This document shows positions 22,590-31,500 of a stretch of 64,000 bases of DNA, in pieces. The notes under the pieces were generated by a model. The model was not told the DNA's origin. It saw nothing but the letters and a program-made list of their open reading frames with translations, and did not search any database. The translations under genes were made by a program, and so were the position numbers. The DNA is from Megaustenia siamemsis (lineage: Eukaryota > Mollusca > Gastropoda > Stylommatophora > Ariophantidae), in the NCBI GenBank assembly GCA_032433765.1, contig JAVIAB010000124.1:93895345-93959344 (forward strand). Direction: 5' to 3'. The stretch's first letter is position 1, and each line of letters starts with the position of its first letter.

Positions 22590-25500
22590 CTGAGGACAAT
22601 TGTAACAAAATATATTATAAAGTAATTGTTTTTATGCTGAGGCAGTATTATGCACATACAGAAACGTAACATTAGGATTTATTATATTCTTACATATTCA
22701 TACTTGAATTATATAGGGCTTTCAATGGCGTCTCTCTGATTCTTTAAAAATGTTCATTCTTATTTTCGTTAAAAAAATTGTTTTACTGTTTTTAGTTAAA
22801 TTAAGAACATCAGTGCATGTTTTGCTCATAATATACTCGCAGTAACGAATGATCTTTTCATATCTAATTGCATATCTCTACTAAGATCAGCAATTAAGAA
22901 CTGAGAAAAAAAAAAACTAGGAATAATTCCCGCTGTAGAGTGCATAAAGAAACATTAGATAAAATGGTGTGGCCACATGATAAGTCAGAAAGACAAAAAC
23001 ACAACGTAACGATCCTTTGATAAACGTTGCGAGAACACCAGCCACAAGGGCCGACCTCGAAAAAAAGTTGGATTGACAGAATATTAGAATTACTTGGAAA
23101 CATATCGGTAGCAGAGACCAACAGGAATGCGAAAGATCGCAAAATATATATCCCCTCGATACTGAAAGGTTAATGAGGAAAGAAAGAAGAACAAGAATAT
23201 CTCTACCCCGCCCCGCCCCCCCCCCCCCAAAAAAAATAATAATAATAAAAAATTTGCCATGAAGAGACCAATCTACAACAAATCTTAAAAGTAATATAAA
23301 AAAAACTAATAAAAAGAATAATTCGAAATAATGTGAAACGAAACTAATGCAAACATTAGCCATGAGCAATGTGGAATCTTTATAGGTAAAGGTACCGATA
23401 GTGCTTCAAACAACGTAGGATTAACAACAGTTGTGTAAGATAAACATAGTCAGTCTATAAAGTGACAATAAATCGGAGCTTGCATTTTAAAAAAAAAGAC
23501 TACATAACATTTTTTGCCAAATTAAAACATCAAGAAATAATTAGTATTAGTGAGCATAACTAATGACAGCAAATATCTAGTAATATAAAAATAAGAAACG
23601 TAAACAATGAAACGTTAAAAATCAGGAAAATAATTAGGAATGTTTCAACAGATAAAGCACGGTATTGTGCACGGTTTAGTTCCATTACCAGATTCGTTTA
23701 ATCTCGTAGTGAAACTATCTTGACCTTGATCCTTCCCGCGTCCCTGACTTCATGTAGGGCTTGTAGTGTTTTTCTCACCCATATCTATACTGTGCGAGGT
23801 GTTAGATCTTATCTAATGAGTCAATGCCTGTCACCTTTGCTTCTCTTATAAGTGTTCTTTTCAGTGTCTCCTAGGTCTTCCTCTTTTTCTTTATCCTGAT
23901 GTTTCCCATAGAAGAGCCTGTTTTGGAATTCTTCAGTTGTCTCTTCTCAGGACATGTCCGACATATGTCCATCTTCTCTTCCTAATTGAAGATGAGATCA
24001 TTGACCATTTCTCTTATATCTCATATTAGTATCGAATTCATGTTTCCATTGAATACATCGTATTCTTCCTAGGCATTTGTCTTCAGAAGCGTTTAGTTCT
24101 CTCTCAATCATCTTTGTTTTATTTCCCGCTTTCACATGCGTAGGTAAGTGCTGATATACTACATTTGAGTTGAATATTCGAAGTTTGGTTTATTGAAATT
24201 ATACCAAGCATTAATTAAGCACATAGCTGGATAATATGTTGATTGTTTCAGACTGTATAAACAGTCTGAGATATGTATTTTACACTGAATATTTTGAGAA
24301 AATAGAAAATCTCTCTCTTTCTCCGCGATCAAGACTCAATCAGATTAGGATTCCAGACACTCTCATGAAGTCAGCTGTCTGTTTAAGCGAATCGATTGCC
24401 CCATATAGTTTTTTCTTCCAGGGAGGTGGGCGTGGACCACATTGCTCTTCTCAGGTCTCTGTACTGGGGGCAATCCTGTAGAACATGTTTTATTGTCATA
24501 TTGTCCAGTGTAGAGTGGCATAGGCTGGTTGTACCTATTTAGAATTTGGTGAACATGTGATTTCTCATTCTATTGTGGCCAGTGCTTAAGCGAAGTATGA
24601 TGACTTGATCCCTCCTTGATAGTTGGTGGTATCCGTCACTCTCGTTATGCTTTGGGTGTTCTCGTTTCCATTGTTCATGGAACTGACCCTCGAGGATGGA
24701 ATTGGCATCATCATAACTGAGCTGATGGTTCTCTTGCGGTAATCTCCCTCCCTCTTTAGCTAATTTGTCTGCGCGTTCGTTCCCGTGTATATTACAGTGT
24801 GATGGTATCCACTGAATGGCTACTCTCTGGAAGTTATTGCATAGTTGGTCTAGGGGTGTTCTCAAGTCATCTAGTTCATTGTTTTTTGGGGCTTTTTAGA
24901 GCTGATAGTACTGACAGTGCATCAGACAGAATCAACAAAATAGAAAATGAGCTGTGGGAAATGATGAACATTTTATTGACAAAAAGTAAAAATAAAGGTC
25001 TTAGCCTCGATAGCAAAAATAAGAAATAATAACTGCAAAAAAAAAGGAAGAAAAAAACAAAAAGAAATCTCATAATAAAGCTTAAAAAGAAGTAACGTCA
25101 TAGAAAATAACATTTTAGTTTAAGGGGAACCGCTGGAACATATTTTGATAACTCAAAACCATTGTAGGAAGGCGACTTAGTATGATAAAGAAATAAAAAA
25201 ATACAAGACGACTTAGTGGTTTGTTATGATGTCAAGTACATAACTAAGAAACAGCTGGCAGCGATAGCAATTTGTTGAGAGACATATTCATCCGCAACTG
25301 CGGGTGTGGAACGTAATGATGGTAGTGATGACGTGATCAATGCCCTTCGAGATGTGGGAAGGCTAAATGACTTTAAAAATCATAAGTCCTCGTCACTCCT
25401 TCAGATAAAAGAGATGGAAGTTAATATGGGCACAGCCAGAAACGAGAAACTTAGTGGGCGTATACGAAGACTTATCAACCAACACAGAACTGGAGTCGTC

Positions 25501-28500
25501 AGTGGCTGGACACTGCGGGACTTGTTGAGGAGGGGATGTGAACACCTATGGACATGTTAGAAGTGCAATGATGATGACCCGCAAATAACTCAATAACTCA
25601 ATAATTCAATGGTGATAATGATGTTTTAGTTGTGAAGGTACCACTGGTAGCGCGTTGCCTTGTTGATAAAGGGAACGTTGGTTTGATCGTAACTTGACTC
25701 TTCTCCGGTCGACTCGGCTTTAAAAAAAAAATTGCTATCAGGCTCATTGAATAGAGGGACGTAAATAACTGTGAACAAGAGCACTGGCCACCTTAACTTC
25801 AATTGATATTACCTGGAATGTGACTTTTAGTACTTCACCTTTCTCCCTCCTCCTTTTACGATACTAAATATGCGAACCATAAGAAATGTTAGCAAACTAA
25901 AGAACCTATGAATACTGGAAGTTAACCTGTAATGGCGCTGTTATACACAAACATCTCTCGATGGTGATGAGGGCAGTTATCCAACTCGACACGTTGATGA
26001 AGGAAGTGTGCGGCATCCCAGATGTCAGATATTGAAACTCCATTGAGATAAATGGCAAGTCTAGGGACATGAACGAAGGATTCAAGCAGATGTTTGTCCA
26101 CGCCAAAGTTAACAGACAGCCGAGATCTGCAACTGCCAAACCTAAGATTTTGAAGAAAAATAAGGAGATAAATTAATCGAAATGATGTCTCACCTTTTTT
26201 TAAAATGATAAACTCAGTGTGATACCTAATCGTAAAGTGCAGTAAAAAGGCTCAGGATGAATGCCACTGGTTAACAACCTAACCTATCATGTGGATATTC
26301 TGAAGCCGACAAGATAAACCCTGCTTTTGAGAGTCTGCATGCGATTGTATGGAACCGAAATGGAACTATTTTAAACACAAAACTGAAAGCCTACATTGCC
26401 ATAGCGGTAACAGGTTTGCTTCACCAGACCTGAAGTCATTGTAAATATCAGTGATACATGGACAACATCTAATAGGCATGTCAATGATACATGGACAATA
26501 TCTAACAGGCATGTCAATGATACATGGACAATATCTAACAGGCATGTCATTGTTACATGGAAAATATATGAGGCATGCTAATAATACATGGACAATATAT
26601 AACTGCCATGCCAGATTACAAAACCTTAACCACTTTCACATGAGCTGTCTCCGCTGACAGTTTAAAATAAATGGAAAGTAAAAGATAAAATTTCCCCCTC
26701 TGCACTGATGGGCATATAGGGAATATTTTGTTAGGGACCATATTGGTTCAAGAACATGGCATACTGTTGTTTGAAATGTTCAGTGCCACGCCAGGTCGCT
26801 TCATAACTATATTTCTAATCACTGTAAAGTTGTTCAGATTTCATGTTTCGATACTCCAATTGTTTACGATGAATGATGATATCGTATGACAGGGAACAGT
26901 TGGCTGTGTTCACTTTCTGTGCGGCTTCGCCTTATATCTTTTGGCGTGTGCTGAGACTGCTATGATACAAAAGTACAAAAGGCTTTTCAATGTGTTCCTC
27001 CAATATAAGTCGCAGAGTGAAAATGTGGTCAAGGCAGCTTCTCCCTTTTCTAAACCCAGCCAGTTCTTCCCGCATTACTGTATCTATTGAATTCTTTATT
27101 CTATTTAGGATGATATTGCAGAATAACTTTGATGCAAGTGACAAAATTTATTATTGAGTTATTGAGTTATTTGCGGATCATCATCATTGCACTCCGAACA
27201 TGTCCATAAGTGCTCAGTTCCCTTCGTCAACAATTCCCTCAGTGTCCAGCGACTGACGACTCCAGTTCTATGTTGGTTGATAAGTCTTCTGACACGCCCA
27301 CTAAGTTTCTCATTTCTGGCTGTGCCCATCTTAACTCCCATCTCTTTCATCCATCCGAAGAAGTGACGTGGATCTGTGTTTGTCGAAGTCATGTGCTCTT
27401 CCCGCATTTCGGAGGGCATTGATGATGTCCGATTGCCCGTCCTCAACGACAGCGCAGCTAGCCAACCTGTCCGCTCTTTCATTTCCCCGTACTCCTGCAT
27501 GTCCAGGTACATAGACAAAGGTGACCTTACGTATTTTGGATTTCTGCAACGACTCTACCCATTGCATGCGTATAGAGCCCGTCTCCACTTTTTTTTTTTT
27601 ATCATGCTCATCGAATCACTCAGTATACATGCGTGGGTGTAGTCTTGTGACTCTAACCATTTGAATGCCTTGGTCACTGCCATCGCCTCCATTGTCATGC
27701 TACTCGTGGTCATGACGTATGCACCACTGTCTTCCTTGACTATTCTGCCTGCCGAGCGTGCTATAAATGCCCATGCACTTCTTTGGTGTTGTCTTACAGA
27801 TCCGTCTGTATATATGACTGCATCTTTCTCATCGGTGTTATCGCAGATGAGACCGTTGACCTCAGCATTAACCACGACCGGGTTCTGTTCCCTACTTTTC
27901 CTGTCGAGTGTGACAATACACGAGAAAGTCCCCTTGAAAGACGTAGGCACCCGTATCCACTCCTCACCAACGCTGATATTGGTAAGCCCACAGACCTGTT
28001 TGATGACATCTTCTGCTCGGCCCACCCATGATTTGCCTCTTTTTAGCCTGGCACCTTTCTCTGTGATGAGCACGTGGTGCAATGGATGCTCTGTATCTGT
28101 ACTAATCTTCAGGTATGCTCGTGCTCTCCAGATCTTGATTCTGTCATCCATGGTTGGAAAGTCAAGAAGATACCTCATTGCTACACATGGAGTGTCCCTC
28201 GTACATCGCAGGATAATGCACATGGCTTCATTTTGTATTTTCTCCACAAAAGTGTGTCTTCAAGCGCATCTCCAGTTGTTACAATCTCTAAGATTGCCCT
28301 TTTCTGGAACCTTAACAATGATTCATCTAGAAAAATTATACATCACAAAATAATAAGTAAAAATAAAAAGTACCCCCTCACGCTAAGTGGCGTATAGGGA
28401 ATATGGTGTTAGCGACCATAAATTTTACAGACCTTCGGAACATGATTTTTGGGGTAATATGGTCGGTATTACGCCCGTGCCGCTTTACTTTCCCAGAACA

Positions 28501-31500
28501 AAATCTCTCTCTCTGCGATCAGGACTCAATCAGAGTAGGACTCCAGACTCTCGCACGAAGACAGCTGTCTGTTTAAGTCTGTTAGATCCATTCCGATTGA
28601 ATACCTGTTAAAACGTTGCACTGTGTTCTGCGCCAATGGCCAAGTGCATCCGATTTCAGCCAGCATTTTGTTCAGGTTTGCTTTCCTTAGCCTTTGATTG
28701 TCCCCAATCTTCCTGCAAGGCAGCAGATGATCTTTTCTGTAGGGGCATTCTGCCCTTAGATGGTCGGCCTTCCCAGGTTTACGAGCACCATCTGCCCGAG
28801 TCACTAGAGGTGACTAACACAGATATGCGACTTGTAATGTGAGGAAACTGCAACTAGGAACACTTTTCATGCACAGCCTCCAACTGTTCCCGCCGCCTAT
28901 CCCCATATACGGTAAGTCACGTCCTCTTGAAAATGATGATCGCCGTAGCACTTGATGATGTTAGGCCATCGTTGATGACTCCAATTCCGAACATAGAGAC
29001 ACACAGTCAGTCGTCACATTATCCCCGTCCAACATCAAACAGCAGACCGTAAGATTTGCGCACGGCCGGTTTAGGTTGACGACATTACGATGACGTAGCA
29101 CACACCAATGTCGTCGAACAAAATAATCTCGATACCTTTAGATTTCTATCAATTACTCAAGTGTAAGCAGCCCACGACAAATAAAACACGAAGCGAATTC
29201 CCCAATGAGACAAATCTGCGGCTGACGAAGTAGTTTACATTAATGTGTAACATGGAAATAACTTGCGTCAAAGAATTTCAACAACGGTCATGAACACTAA
29301 CAGCACCAATGTGACGTAAAGCGCAGATCAAGTCTAGACGGTGGAAGGTCTCACTCACAACACTTGATTCGTCAAAAACGGACTGTTGTCGGCCTACGAC
29401 CTCGCTTTAGCGACACAGATGTATCAAACATATCATCTTTAACGCAGAAAAGTGCAATGAAGATCCGAAATTAATCAGACCCTGGGTTCATTTTCTGCAG
29501 CGATCGAGAGGACGTGGACTAGATCCGCCATCTTGGAGACCGAAGTTCGAAAAAATAATCTGGTACACATTAAAGGCTGGGTGAACCGGAGCCGTCGGTT
29601 GGGATCGAACCCTACCTCTTGTCCTTTTTAGTCCAGTTCACTAACCACTGAGCTATCGCGGCTCCCCAAAATAATAAGTGCACTAGAAGAATGATACATC
29701 ACAAAAAAATAAGTGCACTAGAAGCATGATACATCACAAAAATAATAAGTGCACTAGAAGCATGATACATCACAAAATAATAAGTGCACTAGAAGTATGA
29801 TATATCTAAAAATAATAAGTGCTCTAGAAGCATGATACATCACAAAATAATAAGTGCAGTAGAAGCACGATACATCTAAAAATAAAAAGTGCACTAGAAG
29901 CATGATACATCACAAAATAATAAGTGCACTAGAAGCGTAATACATCACAGAATAATAAGTGCACCAGAAGCATGATACATCACAAAATAATAAGTGCACT
30001 AGAAGCATGATACATCACAAAAATAATAAGTGCGCTAGAAGCAAGATACATCACAAAAATAATAAGTGCGCTAGAGGCATGATGCATCACAAAATAATAA
30101 GTGCGCTAGAAGCATGATACATCACAAAATAATAAGTGCGCTAGAAGCATGATACATCACTTGGTCGTTTCAAATCTAAATGTTCACGATTAACATGAAA
30201 TATATCCTCTTTCCCTGCACTTACAAACTTGATTTTTTGCATCTGGCCTTGTTTTTCCAAGGTCCCACCGATTTCACAAAATTTAATGATGTAGGAAGTA
30301 TGCTTCATCATGAAGCAGCACTTTCCTTTGATCTCAGTGAATTTACGGATCTTTTTGCTCCTGGAGAAAATAATTTACCGTACATTAATGGAAATCAGCT
30401 TCTCGACATAGGCGTCTCTACACAACTTGAAAGTTGGAGGCGTTTATCAACTGTTTACTTTCTATTGTTTACTTTCTTTAAAATACTATGAGAATGTCAA
30501 TGTTATAGCCTTTACAGACGGTCTAAAACAAATCAGCGTATAAACAGTTCCATTAATGAAAACTATTTAAACAATATACAACAAAGAATACATTAAAAAA
30601 AATTAATTATCCGTTGCGAGCGATAACGAGCATGACATATCAAGCAAAGTTATTGTTTATGGGTACGCATGTGACTAAAGAGTCCGATGTAAGCACGGGA
30701 TCCTCTTCACTGTAAAGAGCTACATTGTCCGTTTTATGTCTTTCCATGTGACTTTCATTATTTTACGTAAACAAGACATATGAAAGTGATTTAGTTTCTT
30801 TGCATGCCTGCAGTACACATATCAAGAATCTTTACATTTTCAAAACGTTATCAACTTTAGCTAAAGATTGATCATGCGGACATATAAAAACGTCCATTAT
30901 TATTTCATTTATTCTGAATCAGAGGAGTCTAACATATTGATTACTAATCTGGGCTGAACGAACGATAGTCCATCTTTTTTCCAATAGTCATGTTCTTCTT
31001 TTAAGACATGATCTTCACATTTGCACCAAGAATCTTTGTCAATCTGTGATAGAGCAGCATATGTCAGTCCTTTTATATCGCATAGTTTAAAACTTGTATT
31101 CTCAGCTGCCACCTGCCCTTTAATTTTTGCCCAAACGAGTTCAATGGGGTTTAATTGTGGATGATAAGGGGGCAGTCTCAAGCACGTATGACCATGCTGT
31201 TGAATGATTTTGTCTATTTGGAATACTTTGGTCTTTTGCGATTTCTTAACAAGTGACAGTAATTCAGGTTTCAAAAATCCCTCGTTAAATGGAATTCCTC
31301 CCTTTCTTAGCCAAATCTTTATAACATCTTTTGTACTGGTAGATGTAGGAATTTTGTCTTCTTCTGCCACAGCGTTGTGGTACGACGCGTTGTCCATTAC
31401 CAGACAGGATGGTCTGTCTACAATTGGAAGAAGAGTATTTTCAATCCACTCTCTAAATATATGGCCATTCATCTCGGTGTGATAGTCCCTGTTGTCAGTA

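Noticed and set aside
26451..26657. 68-aa repetitive peptide (MIHGQYLTGMS units)
   Set aside because: Product of a 33-bp minisatellite that happens to keep frame.
27661..28353. 230-aa plus-strand frame
   Set aside because: Antisense of the RNase H LINE, whose minus-strand frame has the catalytic D, E and D positions.
29668..30160. CRISPR array
   Set aside because: Repeats are directly tandem without unique spacers, as in the other arrays here, and the genome is eukaryotic.
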